DNA of 64,000 nucleotides from Gordionus sp. m RMFG-2023 (GCF_954871325.1 NC_088775.1:62473561-62537560); one strand, 5' to 3'; counted from the stretch's first letter, positions 11,325 through 22,108 are shown. A program made the numbers and translations. Notes: generated from the letters alone by a model not told the origin.

Positions 11325-12479
11325 CAGTGACGAAGCGTCCATAGAAGCAAGGGAAGCATTGCTTCCCTTGAAATTTTTTTTTACAAAATTTTTAAATAAA
11401 CTTAATATAATCTTTTTACTATGCTAAATAAACTAAACTGACTTCGTTAAAAAAATTAATATTTTTATAACGTAAAAAGATTAATATAATTTTTATAACG
11501 TCTACGTTAAAAAAGTTACTATTATTTTTACTACGTTTGGGACACTTTTCGTTCAAACCTTAATAATTTTAATATTAGTAGACTAATCTGAATAATTAAA
11601 ATATCTTCTGAATCCCAAAAGTATAGGCTATTTGAAATAATTAATATATATTTTATGAAGATTATATTTTTTTAGAAAATTGAATTTAAAAAAAAAATTT
11701 TTTTTGTCCCAACTATGACAGACTCTGTGTACGTTGGGACACACATATGTGATAGTTGGGACACTCGTGAAATAGAGGTCTAAATAAATTTAAAAATTTA
11801 AAATCAGTAATCCAGTAAGACTAGAGACTATGACACATATGATTTTATTGATTATATTATAATTCATAATCAATAACTATATAAAAAAAATTTTAGCAAA
11901 ATTTAGGAAATTTATTTTGGCGAAAAAAAAATTGTAAAGAAAAAAATGTAAAAAATTTTTTTTTTAATCATAAACATAGTGAAAGATAAGTATTTAATTA
12001 TTTATTATTCACAATACTAAATTAATAATAAAATTATAAAATTGTTTATAAAATGGCGTGTCCCAGCTATACTATGACCAACTATGACCGAGCCCACTAA
12101 CTTTATAAATATCATCCAAAATCATATTAATTCATGTTTATTGATTCTGAAAGTTTGCCAGATTGGAAAATAGGGTTTAGGCTTTCCTAAAATCTATTTA
12201 TTATGATTTTTGAAGCTTTATTTATAAATATAAACGATAAAGTTTGCAAATATTTTTTATTACTTTTGGTATGCCAAAACACATTTTCTTCTGTAAAAAT
12301 TAAAATACTAAATATTTTTCAAATCTTTTTTAGCCAATCATGTATGACAAAATTATCTATGTTAGGCTCAAATTTCCAGTCTTATAAAATAATAGCTCAA
12401 ATTATAATTAGAATGTCCTAACGTTCCCCTGTACTCAATGTACCCCGGTCTCCCCTACCTGAGGGAAGAAAATTTAATA

Positions 12480-12625
12480 TTGCTTATTTTTTTAATAAAT
12501 AAAGAGAAAATCATGCCATGGTATTGTGTAATTTTACCATTAAAAAATAAGCATTGGGGAAGCAAATAAAAAAATGCTTATTTTTTTAATAAATAAAAGA
12601 GAAAGAAATTTTTTTTATAATATTT
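12480..12625. repeat. Local direct and inverted repeat inside hAT-E
   Basis: The word TGCTTATTTTTTTAATAAAT occurs at about 12482 and again at about 12575, followed each time by AAAGAGAAA-like sequence. An inverted form (AAAAAATAAGCA) lies between them, so the stretch can fold as a hairpin or mark a small nested duplication. Confidence 0.6.
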
Positions 12626-12739
12626 TTTCCTTACTTTTTGAAAATAAAAAATTTTTCGTTTTTAAAATCCTTTATTAATGTTTAATAATTGTAATTGTAT
12701 TATTGAAAATTTATTAACATAGCTCAAGATATTTTGATG

Positions 12740-13290
12740 CTAAATTGATTATTGAAAAAAGAAGATTAAAACCAATTTTACAAAACTTAAAAAAAGAAAT
12801 CAAAACTTTCATAAGTAATTTTTCTATCTATAAATATGAATGGCTCACTGGATGTGAATTTTATAATTCTCTATATTGTTGGTCATGCCTATTATTCCCA
12901 AAGGAAAAATATGTTTGGTATGATAAAAGATTTTAGGATATGAATAATTTTTCAAAGCAGTTAAATGGCATGAAGAATCAACCGCTCATTTGCAGTCGAT
13001 GATTCAATTTAAAACATTTGGCCAAAATCATATTGAAATATCAATCGAACAGCATAATTCTTAAGTCAAATTAAATAGAGAAATATTGAAAATATTGATC
13101 AACTCTATATGTTTTCTTGGAATCCAGGAGTTCGTATTCCATGGTGATATTGAATCTTCTAATTCAGTAAATAGAGGAAATTATATTGAATTAATTTATT
13201 TGCTCGCGGAAGAAAATTTACTATAGGTAGTGTTTCGGGATGTTGAATTTAGAAAGAAAAAGAATGTTAAGGAAATACTTGAATTTTAAT
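12740..13290 (+). pseudogene. hAT-E transposase, N-terminal part (remnant)
   Basis: The open stretch from 12745 gives KYEWLTGCEFYNSLYCWSCL followed by LFPKEK, the cysteine-containing N-terminal region typical of ZMYM1/DUF4371-type hAT transposases (YEWLxGCxxxNxLFCWPCLLF). The reading continues with decay through FKTFGQNHIEISI (about 13015-13050), KILINSICFLGIQEFVFHG (about 13095-13145) and IELIYLLAEEN (about 13190-13220), in family order. It carries internal stops. Confidence 0.8.
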
Positions 13291-13334
13291 ATGCACCGAT
13301 TTGATGAAAAGTTTTAAAGAGTTTTTTAAAATAT

Positions 13335-13555
13335 GCAAATTCATCTTAACTTTGGCTTCAACAACAGCAAGTGCAGAACGGAGTTTTTCATCTTTAAAAA
13401 GAATCAAATCTTATTGCAGAAACAGGATGAGCCAAAATCGATTATTGAATCTATTGGATTTCGATTGAAAAAAAATTTAAAATCTAGCAATAACTTTTAT
13501 AATGCAGCACTATCATTTTACTCAAAAACAAAGACGAATACCATTTATTTATAAA
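13335..13555 (+). pseudogene. hAT-E transposase C-terminal dimerisation region (remnant)
   Basis: One frame reads KFILTLASTTASAERSFSSL then KRIKSY and RNRMSQNRLLNLL, an excellent match to the hAT C-terminal motif (LPVTTASAERSFSALKRIKTYLRNxMGQxRLxxLALL). A second frame stays open over the same bases (13333-13554) but looks like a shadow. The catalytic middle expected between this part and the N-terminal remnant is missing. Confidence 0.85.
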
Positions 13556-13777
13556 TCTTAATGTTTTTATGGCTTGAGTTTGACCAAAATATAAATCTTT
13601 TTTGATTGCATCCCTAGTAGTGAACTTGACGCTTCGTCACTGCTATAATTAAATTGCTTATATTTTAATTTCATGATTAAGCTTTAAAAAATTATGGAAG
13701 AATAATTTATTTTAGTGGTTATATACTCATGATTAATTCTATTATTAAAGTAATGTTTAAAATAATAATATATTAAT

Positions 13778-14029
13778 TCATCTTTTTACTTTCATATGCT
13801 TTTTTAAGTTTGAACTGCTTGACATTGAAGTTGAAATATTTGCGTTAGGACATAATTTACATTTACAAAGTGTAGACTTTATACCCTTAATTTTCTTTAT
13901 TGGTGTAAAATATGTTTCAAATTGGGGCCAGGGACGGGTCAAATCATCTTCATCTGAAGAAGTAAGTACTATGGATATAATATTCTTAAAATAACTTATA
14001 AAATAGAATAATAATAATATTATTAACAT
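13778..14029 (-). pseudogene. hAT-D BED-type zinc finger (remnant)
   Basis: The minus-strand reading has WPQFETYF, then CKCKLC and SSSSNLKKHMK, the layout of a BED DNA-binding finger (CxxC...H...H) at the N-terminus of many hAT transposases. The second histidine is not visible before a stop, either through decay or because it lay in the next exon. The finger lies just inside the 14205-14296 terminus, as expected for the 5' end of hAT-D. Confidence 0.75.
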
Positions 14030-14204
14030 TTACTCTGAATTTTGATTGAATATTAATTAGATTAACATTCGACTGAAAATTTAACAACGAGAATTTAAAA
14101 TAAAAATGAAGTAATGGTGGTTGATATGAATTAAAACTTGGCTTAAATTATTTTTTAAAAATAAATAAAGGTAAATTTAAAAATATGCTTTTAATATTTT
14201 TTAT

Positions 14205-14296
14205 AGAAGAAGGTAACGAATGGCGTTCTTTTTATTCAAAAAAGGTAACGTCGTTAATAACGACATTACCTTTTTTGACGTTACTTTACAGCACTA
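14205..14296 (-). repeat. hAT-D terminal region, transposase 5' side
   Basis: It contains GGTAACGTCGTTAATAACGA, an internal palindrome, and ends GTTACTTTACAGCACTA. The same outer end (ACTTTACAGCAC) closes the hAT-D relative near 38641. The palindromic GTTAC/GTAAC words are subterminal repeats, likely transposase binding sites in life. Confidence 0.7.
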
Positions 14297-14311
14297 TTTA
14301 AAACTTAAATC

Positions 14312-14485
14312 TAGTGTTGTTAAACGGCTCGTTGATTTTTAAAAACGGCTAACTCAATACCTCATCCAGAAAAATATTACCCAAGCCTGAAGATTTTGCT
14401 CATAGAAGGAACAAATGTCTAGACATATATTTTCGAAATCTTGATTTTTAAAAATCGGCTCAAAACGAGCCGTATAACAACACTA
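14312..14485. mobile_element. 174-bp hAT MITE with perfect target duplication
   Basis: The ends are TAGTGTTGTTAAACGGCTCG and, inverted, TAGTGTTGTTATACGGCTCG. CTTAAATC flanks both sides exactly (14304-14311 and 14486-14493). No coding capacity. GATTTTTAAAAA lies in inverted orientation near both ends. A decayed relative is at about 33320-33505. Confidence 0.95.
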
Positions 14486-14639
14486 CTTAAATCCATTTTA
14501 AATAAATTTTTACAAATCGAAAATGGTCGCCAATATTTTTGAAGCGATGAAAAAATATATAAGAATAAATATTTTACAATTTTAATGGCCGCCAATTTGA
14601 AGCGATGAATAAATATATTCATTCATTTATTACCACGCC

Positions 14640-16600
14640 ATTTCATCGCACACCAGGAGTTGTAGCGTCCACCATGTATATTCACTAATATATAGATCCT
14701 ATACATGATGTACACCCGTTTTATTATAGTAGACGGTACCAATATATAGTCTGCTAGCATAGTAAAGAAGAGAGGAGTAATAAAGAGGTGATCTATTAGT
14801 TCCGTTACTATCAGGATTGTGTTAAAAGTTGTAATAATAATGTACCTGTCGCCTGGTTAGATTATTTAAGAGAAGAAAAATATATCCTTGGAAGATAACG
14901 CTATGTCTATATAGCGTGCCAGAGGCATCTAAGTTCCCTATAATTGTAAAGTTGGTCCCTGAAAACCATTATCCTAAGATGCTTATTATCGTTTTGTTTG
15001 TTTTTCTGTTTTCTTTTTTCCTTCATTATTTTTTGTCATTCATTAGGTGTCCCCATAAATCCTTGTCTGTACTAAGCAAGCGATGCTCGGGATCCTCATT
15101 TTTATAACATTATTATAGTGAACGGGAATCGTTATCATTTTTATTATTCACGCTTCCATGGTTATCATTGCCGTTGTCATATCTTTCGTCCAGTAGAGAA
15201 AAGAAAAAATTATCAAAAATAAAAAATTACCATCAGCCTTATCATACTTCATTATCCATAGTTTCCAAAATAACCTCTGCCGAAAACATAAATTATCATT
15301 CAACTCCGGGAGAAGAGGTGAAGGAAAGGCTGTGCGAGGGTAGTCTCATTCCTCCTAACGATTCCTGTTCTAGTTCAAACCATGTCTAAGCATGTATTGT
15401 AGGTGTTCCTTATGTTTTTTGTTTTTGCTGGCCAAAAAATGTAAACCAAAGATTTATCAAATCCATGTCCTTCAGACATTGGCCAGCCAGTAGTATTTGC
15501 GAGTTCTCTGCCTCGTATAATCTGGGGTCCATTTCATAGACGAAAATATCATATTTTCTTGAGAATGTCTTAAGCAATGACTAAATAATTCTAATCTTCT
15601 TAAAAAATGAATCTATTGTTTGGCAGGATGTCGCATCTATTTCATGTTGAGTTTGAGGTGTGTTTGGATAGTATATTTTAGTAATTCTTCTTAGATATTT
15701 GTTTATAAAGGTCTGGGATGTGTTAATATTGCTTTTAGTGTCCTGCGCTATGATTGTAAATTATATATATTAGCGATATTAGACGCTTATCTATTCGTAT
15801 GCCTTCCAGTAATGGCCAAATCTTATGCTGTATAATGGAATCAAAGGATTGAGCTAAATCAATTATAGGGCAAAAATGGGGGACTTATGCATTCTAGCTT
15901 TTTCCAGAATAACCTTCAACGCCATGGTTAGTTCCGTCGTGTTTCTACACTTCCTTTACGATGTGATAGCGTTTGAGAGGTTCCTATCGATGATTGGTTT
16001 GATCCTGACTGCTATAATATATGTGAACATTTTTAGGGTAATCGTGATCAGTGCAATACCTCTATAGTCCTTCAGGCTAATCGAGTTCTTATTTTTGCTC
16101 ATTAAAAAGTGGAAGCAGTAGACTAGCACTTAGATCTGCATCTATCTTCCAGAGTTCCGCAAAGATCCAATCGATTCCAACAGCTTTATGCGTTTTTAGT
16201 CGTTTAATGGCACTGATTATATCCATTTTGCTCAGGTTCCGATTAGGTGGTTGGAAAGGATAATCACATATCGGTCTTGGCCATCTAGTTCTGTAAAGAT
16301 TCATGTAATGATCTATCCATATAGCTAATTCTTCCTTGTGGTTCATTATAATTTTATTGTTTTCTATGTGTAATCTCGGTATAGGATTGGATTTAAAGGT
16401 TGAGTCGTTTAAGAGATTGGAAAGCCTTGTATATATTATTGTTGTCAAGATTTAATTGTGTAGAACTAGATAAGTTGGCAATAAAAAGCCTTTTATCGTT
16501 CTTATGCAGTGCATAATGTATCTTTTGTGGTGTTTAGCATATTGATTGTAGGAGATATTTATTGTTAGATTTTTTTATTATCTGTATTGCTGAAGGGGTG
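14640..16600 (-). mobile_element. Decayed non-LTR retrotransposon (LINE) fragment
   Basis: This region is noticeably less AT-rich than its surroundings and carries RT remnants on the minus strand between about 15900 and 16448. The part from 14640 to about 15900 has the same base composition and minus-strand fragments without clear motifs. No target duplication or poly(A) tail was found, so the limits are approximate. Confidence 0.6.
15900..16448 (-). pseudogene. LINE reverse transcriptase N-terminal remnant
   Basis: The open stretch 16448-16089 contains IIMNHKEELAIWIDHYMNLY and then DIISAIKRLKTHKAVGIDWI plus FAELWK, which matches the RT block xWxEYFxxLL...EVxxAIxxLKxxKAxGxDxIxAE of RTE/CR1-like LINEs. 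Downstream in another frame, LKDYRGIALITI (about 16055-16085) matches NYRGISLLS. The frames are broken and later catalytic blocks are not readable. It differs in sequence from the 1127-3259 LINE, so it is a separate family or an older copy. Confidence 0.7.
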
Positions 16601-16654
16601 ATAAATATTTTACAATTTTAATAGCTGCAATATATTTAAAACTATGAAAAAATA

Positions 16655-16770
16655 TACAATGAATACGGTATTGATTTTACAATACCAAAATATCACTACG
16701 GTATTAAATCTTCAATGATAATATCAATACAGTTATTGATTTCACAATCCTACACCGGTTTAAAGTAATA
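16655..16770. repeat. MITE-like repeat, relative of 719-832
   Basis: Contains GGTATTGATTTTACAATACC and, inverted, the CCGGTGTAGGATTGTGAAAT end that matches the end at about 720. Alternating CAATAC/GTATTG words are shared between both copies. Confidence 0.45.
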
Positions 16771-17959
16771 TTTTTTTCAATTCGGGCTGGTCCTCAAGTT
16801 ACAATAGCTAACTACCGGTGCTAACAAATAGATGTTGGCCTGACCGAACCAACCGGCATAATATTTATCGACCCTATCCATAAATTTTTTGGCCGATCCA
16901 TAATAAATTATACAAGAAAACATAAATTTGCCTAATTTTAAGCTCAAAATTTTTTAGAACGTTTGACTCCCAGTCAGAAAATCTTTTTGCCGACCCGGTG
17001 GTGCTGTCCTCTGATACTAGTTATAGGAAAAATAAATATAATTTTTTGCGATGTGCTCTATGTTAGTATCATAATGTAAGGTAAATAACAAATATCAGTA
17101 AAGGTCTTTTTTGCCTAACAAAATATTTGAACTTTAAATTTAATTTTTTTTTTAACTTACTACTCTACTAGATTTTACTTATAAAATTATATCTTATCTC
17201 TTTCTCTTTTTTTAACATTTTATGTTCTCATTATTTTCAGGGGCGCTCGCGGGATTTTTGTTAGGGGAGTGGAGTTAATTTTTTTTTAAATATTCTAAAA
17301 GTTTAGTAATTTTTTGGTCAAAAAAATAATTCGAAACTATTTATATTGTTTTATTAAAAATATAGTTTTAGATTGCAGTAAGTAAAAATATAAGATTTTA
17401 TTTTAAAATTTGTTAAAACTAATTGCCTCCCCAGCCCAAAATCATATATTTCAAATAATATAGCCATCATCATCCAATAAAATAAACTAAATTTACATAA
17501 AATACGAAACGGAAAAATATTCAAATAAAAATACAAACTAATATTTAGAAATTCATAAAATTAAAATATAAATATTACACAATTTGTGTATATAATGATT
17601 TTTCGGGGATCAATCGCTATCCATTGCCCCAATCTATACCAGTTTTATGCTGCTGGAGAAATATTCATTATTCTTTTAAGCTCAAAAAAATTATTTATTT
17701 TAAATAATTTTAGCATTTAAACCCAGCAAAAGCGATATCAGAACTCAAAAAAATGATGACAGGCTGGACAAATAAGCAAGCAACACCAACGCCTCCTAAT
17801 TTCGATAAAAATAATTCAATAACCGGCTAAATAGCATAATATTTTTAGGTAATTAATCCAGAATCATTAATCATCCTCTGATAATATTAATCTTTATATA
17901 CTTCTTAAATCTATTCATGATTATAATCTTATATTACATTTTTTAAATATAAAATTAGT
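16771..17959. other. Noncoding, partly GC-richer patch
   Basis: A patch at 16790-17010 (words CCGACC, ACCGG, GGCCGATCC) is richer in GC than its surroundings and looks transposon-derived, but no matching inverted end or coding sequence was found. The rest is AT-rich with no gene. Confidence 0.35.
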
Positions 17960-18138
17960 TGATAATAATTGATAAGGACAGTTTATAGATTTACCATATG
18001 CTATACATTAGAGATTATTTAGCTTTATCTATTTATAATATGAAAACGATCTTTACGCATGTTTCACAAATAAAATTATTCTTCAATCTATAACTTCTTA
18101 ACGCTAATGTTTTATATTAATAGTCTAACATAGGGAAG
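17960..18138. repeat. Left part of a tandem duplication interrupted by hAT-A
   Basis: The sequence from GATTTACCATATGCTATAC to TCTAACATAGGGAAG recurs at about 21810-21942. What follows hAT-A (21636-21710) also resembles what follows the second copy (21950-22010). The original structure was therefore a tandem pair of roughly 320-bp units, with hAT-A inserted in the first. Confidence 0.7.
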
Positions 18139-18539
18139 CAGAGTTGGGCAGTACTGCGCATACTTGTATCTAAGATACAAGATCCTTTTGTATCTTGTAC
18201 TCAGTATCTTATTGACTATTTTTAATAACATACTAGTATCTGTATCTAAGATCCTTTATTTTGAAAAGAATCTTGTATCTTTTTTATTTTCTTTAAAAAA
18301 TACAGATACAGATTCTTTTTAATATTATTGTTTAAAACATTTGCATATCACACAATGTAACTTTATTTTCTTCGTGAAATCTTGTATTATTTTCTTTATT
18401 TTTTCCCGCTATATTTTAAATATATTGAAAACCAAAATTAATTGGAAATTTTACAGGTCACAAAGATATATAGATTAAAAATAACAACACCAAACCTAAA
18501 TAAGAAAAGGATATATTTTTTAATTTGTAGAATGTTTAA

Positions 18540-18735
18540 CATTCATAGTAGTGAAGATGAAATTATGGAGATAGGTTCTCCTGAATCAAATCCGAATCTT
18601 AAAATTCTAGATGGTATAAAGTAATTCATATGAAAAAGCACAAGGTACAAGCTGAATGAAAATTGCACAAGAAAGGTTCAACAAACTCCTCTACAAACTT
18701 TTAAACATATTAAAGTATATCATACATTTTTATTT
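18540..18735 (+). pseudogene. hAT-A BED finger (remnant)
   Basis: Frames give SPESNPNLKILDG, then KVQAE, HKKGSTNSSTNF and FKHIKVYH, the outline of a BED finger whose cysteines have been lost to a stop and a substitution. The paralogue at 29100-29300 keeps NVQAECK and FVKHIKVYY. Read together they define the N-terminus of the hAT-A transposase; both are dead. Confidence 0.6.
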
Positions 18736-18814
18736 TATAATTATTGATATATTAAATTTTTTTATAGAAGATGGTTGATTATCAAATTAAAATCATTTTG
18801 GATATATATTTTTT

Positions 18815-19300
18815 TAGGGGTGTACCGATACCACTTTTTGGAGGCCGATCCGATATTCCTATATTAAATTGATATCGGCCGATTACCTATCCGATATCAT
18901 ATCTAATTTTGTATTCTGTAAAGATACCAATGGTTTTAATTTTTAATATACTTTTTATTAGTATAACATTTATAATTTAACTATACCATAACTTATGTCA
19001 TTTAAATATATTATAATTATCAGTTTTAGTTTATATAATTCAATTGCAATTCTAAAAGTATATAAAATATTTTTATTGTTAAATCACTTTTATATAAATA
19101 AATATTTAACATTAATATATGGAAGATTTCTTTTTAGAAATACCAATATTTCCAATTTACCAGAGGTCAGCTTGCGGCGATAGTAACTGTCAATATCACC
19201 AGCTTCACTAAAAACAGATTCTGAAGAGAATATCGCACACTTTTATAAACAGAATGCGCAAAAAAAATAACAATATGGCAGAATAGATAATTTTAAAAGG
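18815..19300 (+). mobile_element. hAT-B left end, fragment
   Basis: It starts TAGGGGTGTACCGATACC and stays similar to 22109-22970 (repeated CCGATAT/ATATCGG words, then a shared stretch ending near ACAATATGGCAGAAT). The right end seen in the second copy (GGTACATCCCTA) is absent here, so this is a truncated copy, inserted in hAT-A just after the BED finger. Confidence 0.7.
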
Positions 19301-19699
19301 CTCTAAATAAAATAATTATAATAATTTGAATTTAACTTTATAAATAAATGATTTTACAAGAAATATATAAAAAAAAATTGAAAAGAGATTTAAATGATAT
19401 TTATGTATATGATATTACAAACTCAAGAATTAATAAGTCATATTAGAAAATAAACTAAATATTTGTTAATATTTATTCCTATCTCATATATATATATTTA
19501 ATTACATTTATTTATCACATTCATCTACTAAGTTATTTTATCAATTAATTTCGATTTCAAGTTTTCCTTGGCGTAATTTACCTATTATTTTCAAATTTTA
19601 GTGGCTTATTATTTATCTAAATTTCTAGTCAAATAATAATTATTTCTGAAATTGTCCAACAGGGAGAAAGAAATTGCAACCTTGTCCAACAAGATAGAG

Positions 19700-20923
19700 T
19701 ATCCGCCATCAAGCAGTAACAGCTTTTATGGAGTTAGAAGAGCCGATTATTAATTCTATTACTGAAATATCACAATGACCTGAAAGAAATATTTCCTCAG
19801 AAGCAAGAAAATTATTCAATGCTTATTCCAAATTTTATTTTTCATTAGAATGTATTATTTAATTATACAACTATTTTAAGTATTACTTTTCAAAAACATA
19901 ACATTGACTTAATTAAGAAGTTGAGAATAGCGGAGAGCATTTTATCAGAACTCAAGGAAATTAGGGCTAAAGTTGATGAAGAATTTCATATTTTATTGTT
20001 GAGTCAAAAGCAGAGCTATACGTGTTTAATATTTGTCTCCCTCGACTTATAGCAAGGCAAGCTCATCGTTAAAACATTAATATAGGATCAGTAGAAGAGT
20101 ATATCTCAAATACAGATACATTTATAACAAAATAAATGAATTTTTAATTCATCATGCAGCACTTACAAATCTGCAAATATTACTTCCACAAAAGCCTTCC
20201 CAATCTTTTTCAGATGGTGATGGAAAAAAAAATATTTGTTAGATTTTTATTATGAAGATGTTAAAGTATCTAATGATGCCTTACTAGCTGAATAACTATG
20301 TTTATAAGATTAACTATGGTTGATATAGTCCCATAATGCTATGGATGCTCTGATTATTTCAAACACATTTTAGATTAAATTCTCAATGTATTATAAGGGT
20401 TTATAAACTCTTCCCATTCGTAAACTAATGAGAGAACATTTTCTTTTTTAAGAAGAATAACAGAGGCCTGCAGAAGTACCATTTGCAGGGCACGGCCCGG
20501 ATTTATTTTAAAGATTTTTTACGGCCTGGCCTGGGTTTTTTTTAAAAAAATTTTAAAATAAAATTTACAGGCCCGGCTCGGATTTTTTTAAAATAAATTT
20601 TATTTATTTTTGATTTCTATAGCTAATAATAACGATTTCAAATATAGGCTGTTTTAAAAAATACAGCCCGGATTGTGTGTTTTTTTAAAATAATTCAGGC
20701 CCGGCTTGGGTGTTTTTTTTAAAATTTCGAGCCCAGCCCGGGTATATTTAAAAAATTAAAATACTGTCCAGCCTGTCTGAAATACCAAGAAGTACAACAT
20801 CTGAAAGTAGATGGAAAGGTTTGGATCTTTTGAATATTCATAGGCATTTGACGACAAGCAAGGATGAGATAATTGAAAAATTAGCTCAATCACAACGAAG
20901 ATTGGATTTTACATTGTAAATAT
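19700..20923 (+). pseudogene. hAT-J transposase (DUF4371/ZMYM1-like), decayed and interrupted
   Basis: Plus-strand frames read, in order: SIRHQAVTAFMELEEPIINS (about 19705-19765; the family has TRWSxRxxAxxAxxxxxxxI); LRIAESILSELKEI (about 19922); DEEFHILLLSQKQ (about 19977); LLDFYYEDVKVSNDALLAE (about 20238-20294); then at the C-terminus RSTTSESRWKGLDLLNIHRH (about 20786-20850) and QSQRRLDFTL (20890-20919) before a stop. The C-terminal block matches RSTMxxxRLxGLALLHIHR...RRLDF. Several stops and frame changes are present. The MITE at 20480-20787 sits inside the C-terminal exon, and the reading frame continues correctly on either side once one target duplication is counted. Confidence 0.85.
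20480..20787. mobile_element. 308-bp GC-rich MITE with perfect target duplication
   Basis: AGAAGTAC flanks both sides exactly (20472-20479 and 20788-20795). The body is made of GC-rich blocks (GGCACGGCCCGG, GGCCTGGCCTGGG, GGCCCGGC, CCCAGCCCGGG) separated by T/A runs, in both orientations. The ends (CATTTGCAGGGC and, inverted, TGGTATTTCAGACAGGC) are only loosely similar. No coding capacity. The 8-bp duplication fits hAT-type transposition. A relative lies at about 45440-45835. Confidence 0.85.
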
Positions 20924-21635
20924 ATAACATACAAAATGCAATTATTCCTAAGAAATTTTTTGTGTAAAGGCTCAAAAAAATCAAATTTCTATTTTGGGTC
21001 ATTTAAGTGATTCTTTACATATAATTTTTTTTAATTCACATAAATTTAAAATTGTGTATTAGAAATAGTTATTAGTCCTAATAAATTTATACTTTATATT
21101 TTAAAAAAAACAATAATATTTCTTAAAAAATTTTATTATCCCCCCCCCCAGACCAAATTCTTGCGTACGCGCCTGCATTTAGCCATATACTCCTAATATT
21201 AGCTATATTTAAAACAACACAGAAAAAAACCTGCAAATTCTAATAAATCATTTGATTTAATTTTTTTTCTTATTTTCAACTACCATTAAATATACTACTC
21301 TCCCTTCCCTGTTTAAGCTATTAATGGGCAAAAACTAATAATAAAATCCCTGGTTATAATAATTAATTCATTAATAAATGTTTTATTAATTATTGCAAAT
21401 ATTCATTCTTATATGTGTATGCTATGTTCTTCACAAATAAATAATAAAAACTGTATTTTTTAAACTAATCTAATTTAATTGATAATGATAATTTAAAAGT
21501 ATCTTGTATTTAAGATACTCTAATCTTTTTGATATTTTGAAAAAGATACTAGTATCTGTATCTAAGATTTATTTTTTATTAAGAATCTGTATCTAGATTT
21601 TTTTTCTGGAGGACCTGCCCAACTATGTAGGGAAT

Positions 21636-22108
21636 GTAGAAAAACATACAGTAAAAATTGAATTCGTCAAATAAAAAATTTAACACCATGTATAAAACTT
21701 TATAAGAAAGTGAACTTATGAAAACAAGGTATTTAAATATTCTAAATTCAGAAATCCTATATATTATAAAAATGATAGGCTTAAATATTTTATTTGATCT
21801 TCAGTGTTGGAGATTTACCATATACTTTTCATTAGAGTTTATTTAGCTATATCTATTTATATCCTGTATCACAAACAAATATATAAGACTCTTTATTTCT
21901 TAAACCTAATATTTTATGTTAACAATCTAACATAGGGAAGATAAAAAAATATCGACTAGAAAAGTTGATTTTATCAGTTAAATATATCATGTATAAAACT
22001 ACATTAGAGGAATTTAATATGCACTTTTCAAAATGAGGGAGTTTTTAAATTTATTTGATCATTAATGTAGAATTACTACTTGCTTTTTTCGTTATCATGA
22101 ATTTAAAG
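21636..22108. repeat. Right part of the tandem duplication around hAT-A
   Basis: This contains the continuation of the first unit and the whole second unit. In the second copy the site reads CATAGGGAAGATAAA with no transposon, giving a paralogous empty site for hAT-A. Confidence 0.65.

Larger units (their letters stand above)
11325..13642 (+). mobile_element. hAT-E: hAT transposon with perfect 8-bp target duplication
   Basis: The element starts CAGTGACGAAGCGTC and ends GACGCTTCGTCACTG, near-perfect inverted ends of 15 bp. CTATAATT flanks both sides exactly (11317-11324 and 13643-13650). It contains N-terminal and C-terminal parts of a DUF4371/ZMYM1-like hAT transposase on the plus strand but lacks much of the catalytic core, so at 2318 bp it is an internally deleted, non-autonomous copy. 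It interrupts hAT-D between the BED finger and the core. Confidence 0.95.
975..14296 (-). mobile_element. hAT-D: old hAT transposon split by three later insertions
   Basis: Decayed transposase pieces lie in the correct N-to-C order on the minus strand: BED finger (14029-13778), RNase H-like core (about 11000-9847), HPKFKLxW-type distal core (about 4014-3480) and dimerisation tail (about 3480-3275). Terminal GTTAC-rich repeats close both sides (about 975-1090 and 14205-14296). Between the pieces sit hAT-E (11325-13642), a Ty3/gypsy element (4015-9846) and an RTE LINE (1127-3259). Subtracting these leaves about 3.0 kb, a normal hAT length. The right end reads CTTTACAGCACTA; the left end keeps TAAACGTTACTAC but its outermost bases are degraded, and I could not find a matching 8-bp duplication. 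The outer boundary pairing is therefore inference; the internal order is seen directly. Confidence 0.8.
19650..21175 (+). mobile_element. hAT-J: 3' part of a DUF4371-type hAT
   Basis: A decayed transposase on the plus strand is followed by an end reading TTCTTGCGTACGCGCCTG at 21158-21175, which read inverted (CAGGCGCGTACGCAAGAA) is a typical hAT terminus. The adjacent run of ten Cs at 21131-21140 belongs to this end. The following octamer is CATTTAGC (21176-21183); no matching left end or duplication was found, so the 5' part is lost or replaced. Confidence 0.7.
18139..21627 (+). mobile_element. hAT-A: hAT transposon carrying other insertions
   Basis: The left end CAGAGTTGGGCAGTA faces the right end TGCCCAACTATG, with flanking octamers TAGGGAAG (18131-18138) and TAGGGAAT (21628-21635), 7 of 8 identical. 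Subterminal zones at both ends repeat AGTATCTGTATCTAAGAT-like words. Inside are a decayed BED finger, a hAT-B end (18815), the 3' part of another hAT (hAT-J, to 21175) and a MITE within hAT-J. Most of hAT-A's own transposase is gone. A fragment of the same family, with the same right end, lies at 29101-30145. Confidence 0.85.

Noticed and set aside
975-14296. A clean 8-bp target duplication for hAT-D
   Set aside because: TTTAAAAC follows the right end, but the bases beside the degraded left end do not match convincingly.
17238-17640. Possible hAT with CAGGGGCGCTCGCGGG at the left and a GCCCC-containing right edge
   Set aside because: The ends do not pair well and no 8-bp duplication was found.
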